Shown: positions 41,860-53,474, counted from the stretch's first letter. The stretch is 64,000 nucleotides of DNA from Psococerastis gibbosa (GCA_963971405.1 OZ020489.1:16580290-16644289); one strand, 5' to 3'. Notes: a model not told the origin generated them from the sequence alone. Numbers and translations: made by a program.

Positions 41860-42010
41860 GTAAGGTCCTCCCACTTTTGCGAGTCTTTACACGCCATAAA
41901 ATCGGAGACTAGTCGTAACTCAACACTGGTACTAACCTACAGAGGCGACTGAAGAGGTCAATCGGCTACATTCATTCAATTGTTTGTATGCGATTAATAT
42001 TTTTAAAACA
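41860..42010 (+). mobile_element. SINE-like repeat, family E copy 1
   Basis: Shares GACTTCGATGGCCAGATGG, GCGAGTCTTTACACGCCAT, AACTCAACACTGGTACTAAC, GACTGAAGAGGTCAATCGG and CATTCAATTGTTTGTATGCG with three other copies. The GATGGCCAGATGGTAAGG segment is A-box-like, but a good B box is not seen, so tRNA origin is tentative. Confidence 0.65.
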
Positions 42011-42301
42011 ATAAAAAAATTTGAAATGTGGATATGCAGACGAATGCGGGGATATCTTGGAATGCCGAGGTCCTGAGGCGATTTGATACGACTGAAGTCG
42101 CTAAAGGAAGATAGAAGCGTGGGTTCCTTGCAGAACAAGAACATCTTGGTTGATGGCAATGGTTTGGCAAAAGCACGACTTCCCTCTTTAGATACAAATA
42201 CAAATACAAATTCAGCTACAGATACAATACAAATTAGGGTCCCTGAACAGCCAGAGCCGGATCGACCGTGTCACAACTGCAAATTATTAATTGCAAGTAA
42301 A

Positions 42302-43168
42302 AGAACCGGTCCGAGTTTACTCGAACATGCTTTCCAATTTATCAAAATTAGTAGATAGAGAAAATGAGTAATTTATGGTAAATAATTTTCCTATGGCTAC
42401 ATTTCCGATATCGGGGGGGGGGGGGGGGGGGGGTTGCCCACCTGACGTCACTAGAGGTGAGGTAAATTCACACATTACCATACAGCAATACTGGCAGGGC
42501 ACGCAATGTATTTGAGCGTGAATTTTCTATCATTTTGTCAAAAAAACATTTTTTTGTACAAAACCAAATACTTTTCTGGGAAAGCAACCTGTCCGATTTC
42601 GTTACTCAATTTAACACCTAAAACATGCCTGTAGGTAGAAATCATCGATAGAAAGGTTTCGCAGAAAAATTATTTTTTATTAATTTTTCATTAAAATTTA
42701 GTTATTTTTATTTTTTTACCCCCAGAAGCAAACTATCAAAGGACAAGCGACCCCCCACATTTCATCAACATTAATAATAACTACAATATATGTGAATTTA
42801 AAAGAAATCGTTGGAGCCGTTTCTGGGAAATAAATTTTTTAGACGTTTTTTTGAGAATATTTTAGAATATTTTTTTAGAGAATAAAACCCCCCGAAATTG
42901 AGTTGGCCCCAAAAAGAAAAAAATAGTCCCGAGGTATGATTTTTGTGAACCTATACATGCCGAGTTTCATCAAAATCGGCCGAGTAGTTTGCCCGGAAAT
43001 CGATGCACAGACAGACATACAGACATACAGAGCGACAGACAGACATTTCATAAAGACCACTTTTCTGGGTTCCTGGGACCTGAAAACGAGTAAGTCCGTT
43101 GAAATCTCGGAATCGAAAATTTCGACCGTCACAAAGCTTTCCTTATACTACGTATAAATTGGAAAGCA
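42302..43168 (-). mobile_element. Family C interspersed element, full-length copy 2
   Basis: About 866 bp, inverted relative to copies 1 and 3. It has AAGAACCGGTCCGAG at the left and ACGTATAAATTGGAAAGC at the right. A run of about 20 G at 42413-42433 sits where copies 1 and 3 have shorter C runs. The tetranucleotide run is reduced to (CAGA)n plus CAGACATA repeats at 43009-43045. Confidence 0.75.
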
Positions 43169-43199
43169 ATAAAATATAATAAATAGTAAATAGACACCC

Positions 43200-43315
43200 G
43201 AGAAGGTTGTGTACATAGCAGCAGGCTCCGAAGTCCAAGTTGCCGTCCTGATCGTCAATCTTCTCTAGAAGAGGCATTTTAAGAAGAAGAAGAAGAAGGA
43301 GAATTACAATCGTAC
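43200..43315 (+). pseudogene. Non-LTR 3' end fragment with (AAG)n tail
   Basis: GAAGTCCAAGTTGCCGTCC reads as EVQVAVLIVNL followed by a stop, like the KVQIAQMIANL end at 19325-19985. An (AAG)n run follows at 43289-43309. Only the last codons and 3' UTR remain. Confidence 0.55.
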
Positions 43316-44339
43316 TATAGGCGAAAGTTGCGTGGAAATAGAATGCCTTTTTTACATTAAATGGAGACTGGAATCTCATAATGTTCCGGATCTATGTGCA
43401 ACCTGAAAGTTTTTCAATTTCCCGGCCTGCGGATACTTTGTAGCAAATGCCAATGAGTAGCGAAATGCTCGTGGGAAAATGAACACCTTTAAGTGCAGTA
43501 ATTTAAAATGTTTGTCAATAGCGAAAAATATTCGTTTATAGCTTACATAGACTGCAATTAGGGTTGTCAACCCTACTATATACATTATATATATACAATA
43601 TATATAATATTTGGGCCAGCATTGAGCTAATAAAAGCTGATTTATTGATTAATTGCTATGTGGACGAGACATGCTAGAGAAGCTTTGAATTTTTCATAAA
43701 AAATAAAAATCTGTTACGTGCAGCAGCGAGCAGTAACAAATATTCCTTTAAAAATTACAATTAAAAAACAGTAGTAAGTATAGGTACAATAAGGATAAGT
43801 CAATTTAATAAAAAAGGTATGATAAATTGTCCTACTATAATTTTTTAGACATTCCCATGATCTACGTACCTATATAATTTGTAGACATATTGGAATAGAA
43901 AATACTATATTTGGTGGAAAAAAGCTGGCAACTGCAATAGTCTGAACCAGAATTCGTGCAGACGAACAGTAATAGAAAATACAATATTTGTAATACAATT
44001 TTTGAAGCGATACGTACGTGTCATTAGAAACCCGAGAGAGACCACAAGAAATATTTTCAGTTAAAAGGTGAAAAATTTAATTGTCCTTTCTTGGGGAAAT
44101 TAAGCGAGGACATCTCCTTAGGTTACGAAAATGAAGCTGAGACGAGTAAAACCTTTTCAGATTTCATTAAGACCTTCCCTTGGTCGATTGGGTTTCTTTA
44201 TTAGATTTCCCCTCTCCAGCTCCCTGTATTGACCACAAACACAATTTGCTTCATTGGCTACTCAATTCTTTGTTTATCCTCTGTCTGCCTCTGTTTCATT
44301 TATTTTCCTGTGGGACCTCCATCATAGAGTTGCTAGACT
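43316..44339. other. Intergenic, no gene seen
   Basis: AT-rich, including a TATA-rich palindromic patch at 43575-43605. No gene. Confidence 0.4.
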
Positions 44340-45185
44340 TTTCGAGGATTGAGGACCAAGACCGTATAACTTATAGGTAGGCCAATCAAAAAGCTATACA
44401 TAAAAGAATCTATTTGCAACACCTACAAAAATATACATAAGCAAGACAGACCCACACATCAACACAACACTAGGTGCAAACAAACAAACCCACTATCCAT
44501 ACAAATGGTCTCGACAAGCTACACGCAAAAGCAAACCTCTTATATAGGCAAAAAGTACTATAATAAACTTCCTCTGAAAATAAAAAACCAAACAAACTAT
44601 AAAGTATTTAGAAAAAATATCAAAAAATGGCTTACTGATCTCGAAATTACATAATAAAAAATAAAACATAATAAGTAGTATTTTAGTATTTTAGAATATT
44701 GTAAAATTTCCACCCTAAAACGGGCCTATCTCATAGGAAAGTGACAAAAAACGGTAAAAATTTTATTTTGGAAATAAATTTTGATTGATTGATTAATTAA
44801 GTTTTAAGTCATTTGGGCGCCTATTGTATTCAAAATGAATCAATCGGGATATTTTCTATTCTATTCTATTCTATTTTATTCTATACGAACGGTGATCCGT
44901 AAATCTCTGCAAGATAAACTGACATTTTCCACGTTTCGGCTGCTGATCACACGGTAGAGTTACATAACGTTGGGCTTCGAGGATCAAGACTGTATTACGT
45001 TATAAGACATTTGGGCGCCTTTTGTATTAAAAATGAATCAATGCGGATATTTTCTATTCTATACGATGAGATAGCAATGGTCAGTAAATCTCTGCCACAT
45101 AAACTGACATTTTCCACGTTTCGAAAGCTGATCACATCTGAGAACGTTTGCTCCCATCTTGCAAAATTCAAACAATTCCTATGCT
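44340..45185. repeat. Tandem duplication of about 190 bp, interrupted by a retrotransposon tail
   Basis: Units at 44805-44985 and 45000-45180 share ACATTTGGGCGCC-like starts, AAAATGAATCAAT, a (TTCTA)n run, AGTAAATCTCTGC and AACTGACATTTTCCACGTTT. A third partial unit (GAGGACCAAGACCGTATAAC, 44346) lies left of the inserted retrotransposon fragment. The insertion thus split the array. Confidence 0.65.
44455..44795 (+). pseudogene. Non-LTR RT C-terminal fragment with (GATT)n tail
   Basis: A short open block reads TSYTQKQTSYIGKKYYNKLP, then LKIKNQTNYKVFRKNIKKWL and a stop near 44652. YNKLP..IK....FK..LK.WL is a common C terminus of non-LTR RTs. A 3' UTR follows with GGCCTATCTCATAGG and a (TTGA)n/(GATT)n tail at about 44780-44795. 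Confidence 0.65.
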
Positions 45186-45479
45186 GAACGCTAGGACGAT
45201 CCCCCCAAGCTTCGTCCACAAGTGTCGTATTCGAGGCCAATGCCTTCCTGAGTAATGGTAATGGACTTCGGTTTTTCAGACTTACTTCAAACTTACCATA
45301 AAAAATTATGTGACTGGTATTGAAGAGCCCGCTGGACGAGGGCGTTAAGTCGCATTTTCAAAAGCCCAGATTTTATCGTACCCCACCCGTGCACGTATAT
45401 TTGAAGGATTCGGTAAAAGTCAGTTACTGTAAACAAATAGAAATAAAACCTTAAAAATTGCGATAGCCCAAAAAATGAA

Positions 45480-45800
45480 AAAAAAAATATCACGAGATGC
45501 GATTTTTGAAAACTTTTTTATTTATTTTTTTGCCTCTGAATGAAACAATCAAGGGGAAAATGACATATTGAGTTGTAATCACACCAATAACGACTACAAT
45601 ATGCGTGAATTTAAGAAATATAGCTGAAGTCGTTTTTTAGGTATAATTTTTCGAATTTTTTAGCTTGGAAGTGGGAGTGTAAAACCTCCAAAATTTAGTT
45701 AGCCCAAAATAGAGACAAATGGTTTTTGCGAGCCTGCATGTCAATTTCATCTTAATCCATCGAGTAGTATGCCCCCAGTTTGCGTCATTTTAAAAAGGAT
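45480..45800 (-). repeat. Family C, diverged partial copy
   Basis: Conserved words survive: CTCTGAATGAAACAATCAAGG, ACGACTACAATATGCGTGAA (cf. full copies), GAAGTCGTTTTTTAGG and CAATTTCATCTTAATCCATC. It lacks both ends and is clearly older than the three full copies. Confidence 0.5.
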
Positions 45801-46317
45801 AACAATTCAGATTTAACCCCCCCCCCCCCCCATAAGAAGTTACATTTTAATATTCAATATGTCCAATACGGTATATGACAACATTATGGTATACAGTTTA
45901 ATACGAACTGTATTGTGGTGAATATTCATACCCACAATCAAAATCCTTGTAAAATATTGACATTGCAAAATTTGCAAATAGCGTCTATGAACTCATTCAT
46001 ATACACTTTTTATTTAGAACTGCAGCCTGTCTCTAAAATTTCGCTCTCATGTGAGAATAAAAATTGCAGCTGAGTGAGCAAAATGTTTGAGCAGTAATGG
46101 GGTACAAAGCCAGGGGCGTTTGTACAGCAAACGATGCAAATAAGAACGTAATTTGGGGACGAGAAGTAAAATAAATGGCGGTGTGTAGCATTAGCGTTCC
46201 TTTAAGGTGTTTTTCTCATAGAAACTGTTATGAGACAAGACGTGGAGATAAATCTTGTATCATATCATTTTATTATATGTACCGTACGTACTTCTGCCAT
46301 AAAATAAGAGACGATTC

Positions 46318-46462
46318 GGGGGGGGGGGGTCCAAAAAATTTTAAACGTAATTTATTCATGAATTAATGGATGAATTTTCAAACCATACAGGTTTACATAC
46401 AAAAATTTATTTCGGGGGGGGGGGGTCCGGACCCCATGGACCACCCCCCTGGGCACGGCCAT
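46318..46462 (+). repeat. Family H repeat, copy 1 (double G tract)
   Basis: Two runs of 10-11 G (46318, 46417) bracket AATTTATTCATGAATTAATG and ACCATACAGGTTTACATAC, and it ends CCACCCCCCTGGGCACGGCC. It matches 56508-56680 inverted. Confidence 0.6.
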
Positions 46463-47639
46463 GTGTGTATATACAGACTCCAATATAGTAAAATTATTTT
46501 ATTTCCAATATTACTTATTTCCTACTGAATTAAAGAATTATCCTTTTATATTTTTTTTATTATAATTAAAAAATGTTAATAGGCAGTAGTTTTATCTGAG
46601 AAGTCTCAGCAAAGCAACGGCTATATTATCTTGAAAGAAGCACCAGCCATCACGGGAGCTGTTGTTTAGGTAATTAATTTTCCCGGATTTCATCAAAGCA
46701 AAGCAAAAAAAGTAGCAGGAAAGACTACTCGTGGGTAAAATTTCACCGGAGATTATCAAAAAAAAAGGAGGGAAAGGAAGCGGACGGCGGGAAATGAAAA
46801 TAAAAAGTTGGCGTTGCTGTGAATTTCAGCGGGACTACTTTCTATTTTTTTGTCCCCATTCCCCACCTAGGCTTCAAGTGGGCCTTTTAAAGTAATATTT
46901 GTTTTTTAAAAAACCTGGGGTTAAAAGATGTAATTTACATATCGTTTCAACCAAAAACAACAACAATCTTCATAAATAAAATATGTTGCGATTGCTTCAA
47001 TAGGCAGTTTTTTCCAATGCCAACGACCCCATGGATTTCGTACATTATTTGTATTGTTTCCGTATGAATAGGCAAACTGGTATACGTTCTCAATGTCAAC
47101 CTACACCGGCTACAAGCGATAATGGAGGAGCAAAGACCAGCTTACCATTGACGCAATGAAACAGGTGAAAGGATGACTTAACCAAGTACAGATACGATTC
47201 TCAATAGACAGTAGGTATGTTGCAGTGCCTATACAGTCTAATTGATTAATTTATTTGTCATTCATTTTGAAGTGGAATCTTACATCAACCTTTTTTATAC
47301 TCGACCCATCTGTTGGCTTATTGAACTTTGTCCCATCCCAGCGACCTGTTTCTCGAATATTTATATCGAGTTATTTTCACACTATTTACACACATTTTTT
47401 TCTGGACACTTTATCAAGAATTGTCAGGAATTAAACCTGAAACATGAGCATATACATACTGTATATGAAAACCTGTTTTCATATAAATATGATCCGAGTC
47501 GGAGAAAAACAGTTTTAACATTTTTTTCCAAAAGGTGTTGTTTGACTTACCGTGCCGAATACTACTAGGCCTAGTAGACTAACTAGTGTCGAGGTCCCGG
47601 TACATAAAATTTCTAAAAGTTGTTTTTTTATATAAAAAG
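46463..47639. other. Intergenic, no gene seen
   Basis: The 108-codon frame at 47242-47565 has no recognised motif and lies in T-rich sequence; it is not called. Confidence 0.4.
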
Positions 47640-47815
47640 GTTAAATCGCCTACAAACAATTTAATGAATGTATCCAATTAACCTCTTCAATCACTATGTC
47701 ACGTGATAGGTATTTCTGCCGAGATGCGACACGTCTCCGACCGCAAGGTGTGTAAAGCCTCGCACAAGTATACAAGCACGCTTACCACCGAAGTCGCTAA
47801 AATGGGTAGGCTACT
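47640..47815 (-). mobile_element. SINE-like repeat, family E copy 2
   Basis: The minus strand has ATTTTAGCGACTTCGGTGG, GTAAGCGTGCTTGTATACTT, CGGTCGGAGACGTGTCGC and GATTGAAGAGGTTAATTGG, ending TACATTCATTAAATTGTTTG. The head is best preserved in this copy. Confidence 0.65.
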
Positions 47816-49908
47816 TAAAAATTGTATTTTTGAGGCACCTGGCAGAATTTCGCCTTGAATTTTCTCTGCAGCTGGGGGGAAAGCACAGAATTCATTGATA
47901 GGGATGAGGAATATCACTGTAAGGCGTTGGCAATAGGAAGGAAAAACCTTTCATACCCCCAAGCACTTTCAAGACGCTTATAGTGCACGTACTCTACTCC
48001 ATTTCTTATATCAATCTCAATATTCGACACGATTTCCATCGCGGCTTTCATCTATACAATACCCCGCGCGTTATTGATATCGTATTAGTTATTATTCATT
48101 CAAAAAATAATAAAATTATTCATAAATTCAGGTGTCATATGTAGGTATGTGAGGACCTGCAACTTTGAGTCAGTACCAAGAATAAAAAGCCTAATAATAG
48201 TGGAGTCATTAAGCACTTCCAGCTTAAATTTTTTGATTAAGCAAATTCACTTGGAGGGATGATAAAAGGAGGCATCATCCTGTATAGAGTCAGATGCTGA
48301 GCGACTCCATTATGCTGTGCTTATTCAGCTTAAGGCGGGTTTTCCAATCTATTTAGACCGATAATTTTCCTGACCTATTTATGACATCGGTCTCAATATT
48401 TTTTCTGGTCATGGACCTACTTAATGAAATACATCAATGCAAATATCATACCCTCGAGTGACTTTGCTTAAGCAGAAAATGCAAGCTGGGGCCAAATTTG
48501 GTCGCTTCCTGACTGCGCTATAAGCCCTAAATGCAAACAAATAACTTATTTATGGTATGCACTTTGCAATACTTGTAGTACAATATAATGAAAATTGATC
48601 GCTGCAAGGATGTACAGTACTATACGTGAATACCTAATCTAAAATTTTGAAGTGGTCTTTACATTTTTAATTTTAATCTAGATGAACATTTTTCAGCAAT
48701 TAATTTGCTAAAATAATGGCATGCGGACGATGGCATCTAAAAGCATTCAAGTTCTTTAATTTTTTCAGAATGTTAAAATCTTTTCAAAATGAAATTCCGT
48801 GGAAAACGACATTGGGAAATTTATTCAATTAATGCTCTTAAACCTTCATTTATTCCAAATTAAAAAAAAGTCATAATTAACGAACGTGAGCTATTAAATT
48901 GTAAAATGAATCACAATTGCAGCGGTGCAGGGAGGCCTTGCACCAGATGTTAGAAGGGAGGGGCAGGGGGGTTGCTGGAAGGCGGCGGCAGAAAGGTTGT
49001 GCCCTAGAGAAAGGGGGTAACCAGAGCTGTTGGGTCAGCAACACTTTCCGCGATGTAGGGGACCGTACCCTTGGGGGAATAAATTTTCCAAGGCTCGCTG
49101 CAATTACTAAAGGTCTATTTTTCAAAAATTCAATGAACCTCGTCCCTAGCTTCGTTTTTATTTCACTGCGGCGTAATATGAATCAAGGCAGCTGACGCAG
49201 GCCCCTTGTTATAAAATTCGTCTCTCTGCGTTTCCTATACGTTCGCATTCAAAATTTCCTCTTGCAGAGCGTTCCAGTATCACCCGCATATGTAAAATTT
49301 TGTTCAAATACCGAAAAAGCACAGGGTTTTTAATTTCTGGTTGCAAAGTATCCGTTTCTGTTCTTTCTTGTTTTCTGGTTAGATATTTTCAAAACTCGCG
49401 CTTGCCCTCTGCACGGTAAGAGTTGGCTTTCATGTGAAAGCATTTAAACCGGGTGAATTATTTTTCATACTTTACCTACCTAGCTTCCGTTTTTCAGCTC
49501 AAGCCTCAGTTTATAATCTTATACACAAGCTGTATATTTCAACTATGGCTTTCACAACCTGAGTCATACCTGAATTTTTCTGTTTCATTACACAAGCTGA
49601 TCTGGCAACACCGCAACAACATAGTCTTTCCGTAAATTCCATATATATGTAAAAAGCCAGCCATGAAAATAGTTGCGGATTATTGTAGTCTGTAATATTT
49701 GCGGCTATTTGCTACTCCGCTAAGGGTGTTACGGAAAGGTTCTGTTGTTCTAAATGTTTGTGTTGGTTTATGAACATCGCCTAAGGCCTGATCCCAAAAA
49801 ACGGATTAACGTATGCGTCAGGAGTGCTGGACGACACCATTTACGAATACTTGTATTCCTTACCTACACTTTTCGAGCGAGAACCGCCCTTAGGCCTTAA
49901 TCGTCTTG
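47816..49908. other. Long intergenic stretch, no gene seen
   Basis: Short frames only. A weak inverted pair (GTGGAGTCATTAAGCAC / GTGCTTATTCAGC) near 48200-48330 may be an old MITE. No gene is supported. Confidence 0.4.
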
Positions 49909-50844
49909 TACACTGAGAAAAGACGTGAGAAACCGTAAGACACCTTTAGCTTGGCACAAGCAACCACTGTACCTTGTTGCAGGACACCATCAAAGTCTTG
50001 GGCTGCGAAAGTCTCGTGGCAAGGCACCATTTTAATTAAGGCCCTTCATGTCTTAGCATCGCCAAGACGTTGATGTGTGTTTCTTTGGAAATTTGATAAC
50101 GTAGGGAAGACACTGGTGTTTTGGAAAGGTACCTTTTAAATTAAGACACTATATATAACGCTCAAGAGTTGAAGTGTCTTTCTGTAAACAGTTGATGACG
50201 TAGGCAAGACAGCAGAAGTGTGGAGGTTCTTGTTTACACGTGCATTCAGCCAAAAATTGGTAAGGTTTTTTGGATACGAAACCCCAAGACACTTCTTTGC
50301 AAGCAACTTCCCTTTCTTTCTTTCTTTCTTGAAATAAGAACAAAAAGTGGCTTGTCACTTCGGGAGGTACCTAACGTCTTGTGGATAGGCACCTTTTAAA
50401 TTAAGACACTATATATAACGCTCAAGAGTTGAAGTGTCTTTCTATAAACATTTGATGACGTAGGTAAGACACCAGAAGTGTGGCGAGGTTCTTGTTTACA
50501 CGTGCGTTCAGCCAAAAATTGGTAAGGTGTTTTGGATACGAAACCTCAAGAAACTTCTTTGCAAGCAACTTCTCTTTCTTGAAATAAGAACAAAAAGTGG
50601 CTTGTCACATCGGGAGGCACCTAACGTCTTGTGGCAAGGCATGCACCTTTTAAATTAAGACACTACCTATATATAACGCTCAAAAGTTGAAGTGTCTTTC
50701 TCTAAACATTTGATGACGTAGGCAAGACACCAGAAGTGTGGAGGTTCAGGTTTATACCTGCGTTCAGCCAATAAAAGTGTCTTGCGGCAAAAATTGGAAC
50801 GAAATTCATAGTCCAAGACACTTCTTTGCAAGCAAGTAATCTTT

Positions 50845-51125
50845 ACACATTATATTGCAGTATTATATGGTTATAACACTGGCGTTAAATTATCTTTGGT
50901 TGAAGAGGTAACCTCCACGTATTAACCGAAAGTCGAGGATATAGAAAAACTGGGCTTGACGGGATTCGAACCCACGATCTACGCCTAACCGGGGCGTCGT
51001 CTTAACCGCTGGACCACAAGCCCGCACAAGAACAGTTGATGTATATCCTCTACGCTCCGGTTAGGCATAGATCGTGGGTTCGAATCCCGCCAAGCCCAGT
51101 TTTTCTATATCCTCTCATTTCGGTA
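50845..51125 (-). mobile_element. tRNA-derived SINE with palindromic tRNA arms, family F copy 1
   Basis: On the minus strand a tRNA head is followed by CAGTTTTTCTATATCCTC and a body with TTCAACCAAAGATAATTTAA and ATAATACTGCAATATAATG. Upstream on the same strand an inverted partial copy of the head (51047-51118) makes a long palindrome. It interrupts tandem unit 3 of the host element. A second copy is at 59275-59690. Confidence 0.7.
50951..51023 (-). tRNA. tRNA-like head of SINE F (GGU at the anticodon position)
   Basis: 73 nt folding as a full cloverleaf: acceptor GGGCTTG/CAAGCCC (7 bp perfect) with discriminator A, anticodon stem ACGCC/GGCGT with loop CCGGTTA, and T arm GTGGG/CCCGT with loop TTCGAAT. 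B box GGTTCGAATCC is perfect. Position 33 is C, not the near-universal U, so translation use is unlikely; it more likely serves as a Pol III promoter. Confidence 0.6.
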
Positions 51126-51215
51126 ACTAATTTTTCTTGAATTAAGAACAAAAAGTGGCTTGTCACTTCAGGCGACACCTAATGTCTTGTGGCAAGCCAC
51201 TTTTTTTCTCGGTGT

Positions 51216-51867
51216 AGGTAATAATGCCGACCAGGCTAATTACAAGGGCTATACACTCTCCTTAACCAAAGGTATTATGTGCATTAATGTCAGGTATGCC
51301 GCTGATGAGCGAAGGGTCGAAACTTGATAGCCACTCTACCCTTTCCCTGCCTTTTCCAATAACAACTACTCCTATTTAACTTCGCCCCTCATTACGGTGA
51401 CACCTGTTTCGTATTCCATCTTTTACGCATTCGGGGTATTAAAAATAACTATGCATGATGGGTAGGCCGGTAGGACACCAGTTTCTCAATTTTCTCACAT
51501 CTTGTTCATCTAATGCGAACCCAATATCATAACTAAAATAAGATAAGATACGTACGGCGTGTATAGTACCGTACTTAATTATGCAGGATGTACAGCGTAG
51601 ACCCACTTCACAATAGCGTCACCCTAGATCCAGAAGGGCGAAACCAATTTTTTTTGGCAAAACTGAGTCAGATTTAGTGACCTTGTCATGATCTCTAACT
51701 TTGCATATGTACCGAAAAAATTTAATCTTGAAAAATATGGCTGAAATTAGTTTAGGAGGGATGTTTCTGACTGCCAACTAGTAGCAAACTATAGAAACAG
51801 AAACGCAATTATCTCGAAATGTTGCTTTTGATGGTACGCCCTTGTGACTTTAGGGTGACAAATGTGC
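51216..51867. other. Intergenic, no gene seen
   Basis: No frame or RNA gene was recognised. Confidence 0.4.
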
Positions 51868-51869
51868 TA

Positions 51870-51991
51870 AGGCGGGGTTTCCACATACGTCAATGGTAAA
51901 TGAGAAATATGAAATTGACGTTTTAGCAGACATTAAAGACAAGTCAAAACCACATTTCTCATTGACCATTGACGTATGTGGAAACCCCGCC
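51870..51991. mobile_element. Palindromic MITE, GGCGGGGTTTCCACA ends, copy 2
   Basis: AGGCGGGGTTTCCACATACG and its complement form the ends. Inner arms AATGGTAAATGAGAAATATG are also mirrored. TA lies at both borders (51868-51869, 51992-51993). About 122 bp, closely related to 22784-22926. An 83-codon frame through it is accidental. Confidence 0.82.
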
Positions 51992-51993
51992 TA

Positions 51994-52507
51994 TAGGGAA
52001 AGGCACCTTTGTATTGAAACAAAGATTATTCCCGTCTGCAATAAATTGACTAAACAACGCAACAATCTTAGGTACATAAATAGATACAACTGGGGAAATC
52101 TCAAACTAGGTACTATACGAGCTGTGTATAATGTATGGTTATAGTATGTGTATACAGTATTGTTGTGTATTTTCCATTTGCAATGGTATCAGCGCTCACA
52201 CATACGTACAATAGTTGAGCACTCTCAGTATTCATCGTAAGCATGCGTGTTTCTCCACGCAAAGTTAGTGGCATGTGAAGAGAGAGATATCTGGAGTGCT
52301 CAACAACCTATTTCCGCTCCATTACGCAACGTTTTTCTTTTTTCTCAATTTATATTATATCTTTGAAATGCCTTAGAGACATGATATACTGTACAAACCA
52401 ACCAGTACCAGCACAGCTAAAATTGTGTGCATGTAGGTAGACATATTCGGCAGGATAAAACAATACGATCATACTGTACAACCACACTACATTATCCATA
52501 TTATATT
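51994..52507. other. Intergenic, no gene seen
   Basis: No frame or repeat recognised. Confidence 0.4.
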
Positions 52508-52717
52508 ATAAAAATAAATAAGGACTTTTTATTGTTTCTATTACTAAGCCAACCTAGCGGAGTTAGGGCTATAAAGCCCTCTCTTACACTCAACTAGAAA
52601 GGCCTGCTTTACATGCGCTCCGAAGCATGGCCAGAAAATGTAGCCAGTGTGGGACTCGAACCAACAACCTTTCGGGTGAAAGTCAGAGTCCGTACCACTA
52701 CGCTACATGTCCTGACA
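52508..52717 (-). mobile_element. tRNA-derived SINE, family A copy 5
   Basis: Well preserved. The minus strand has an A box TAGCGTAGTGG, a B box GGTTCGAGTCCC, TTTCTGGCCATGCTTCGGAG, and a GGTTGGCTTAGTAATAG tail with AATAAAAAGTCC and TTATTTATTT. Very close to copy 4. Confidence 0.85.
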
Positions 52718-53474
52718 TATAGGATTTCTCGAACCACAAAGTGGAGTTTAACAGATTGGAACAAATTGCCCCCCCCCCCTCCAAGATTAATGTTATGGCC
52801 AACGTGAAACGCGCCCTTTTTTCACATTAAAAAAGTGCTAATTGTTACAAGATGCGAAAATAAGTGGGAGAATAATTCTCTCGGGATTTTGCGGAAAAAT
52901 GGTAATTGGAAGCCTTAAGATTCGCGTTCCTTTAATGATTAGGCTAATAGGTGCCTTTTAAATTAAAATATTACAATATTTTTTAGTACCTACCTCATTA
53001 AATTTTTTGGTTGCAACTGGTCTGTCAAGACTTTAATTTACAGGTACATACACTAAGTAATTTACAAATAATAAACATTGAGCTACTTGAATTAATTGAT
53101 TTTAAGTAGGAAACACAAGTATTTCTTTACATTGAGTAATACAATATTGTGAAAAAGAAACATTGGAAATTAGCAGTGTAACTTCCATTTACTTGCATAC
53201 AACGTATAGTAGATGCTCGCTAACAATACTGTAATGTACAATAAATAAATAAATAAATAAATAGTTACTGACTATCGGGCTGAATGCGCATTACTTTTAC
53301 TCGTTTCATGATTTACATTGTAACTCAATATAGAAAGAGGAAAGAAAGAAAATTGAATTAATTTTTTACATTTTTCAGACGAGCTTTAGACCTACTCTTA
53401 CAATTAACCCTAACAATATATAGGATATGTTTGGGCGAATACATAAAATTTACAACTGAAGTACCGTACACACC
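52718..53474. other. Intergenic, with (AAAT)n microsatellite
   Basis: A C9 run is near 52770. (AATA)n occupies about 53241-53263. No gene. Confidence 0.5.

Larger units (their letters stand above)
49911..51213. mobile_element. TA-flanked element with internal tandem repeats of about 257 bp
   Basis: Ends CACTGAGAAAA and TTTTCTCGGTG are inverted with one mismatch and are flanked by TA on both sides (49909-49910, 51214-51215). Inside, three tandem units begin ACCTTTTAAATTAAGACAC at 50131, 50391 and 50645 (periods 260 and 254), each with GTTGAAGTGTCTTTCT, GATGACGTAGG and AAGAACAAAAAGTGGCTTG. A more diverged stretch occupies 49911-50130. GTGTCTT and AAGACAC recur in both orientations. Unit 3 is broken by a SINE (50845-51125). 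No coding capacity. Confidence 0.75.

Noticed and set aside
49911-51213. CRISPR-like spaced repeats
   Set aside because: Units are about 257 bp, contiguous and imperfect in a eukaryotic transposon; there are no short direct repeats with unique spacers.
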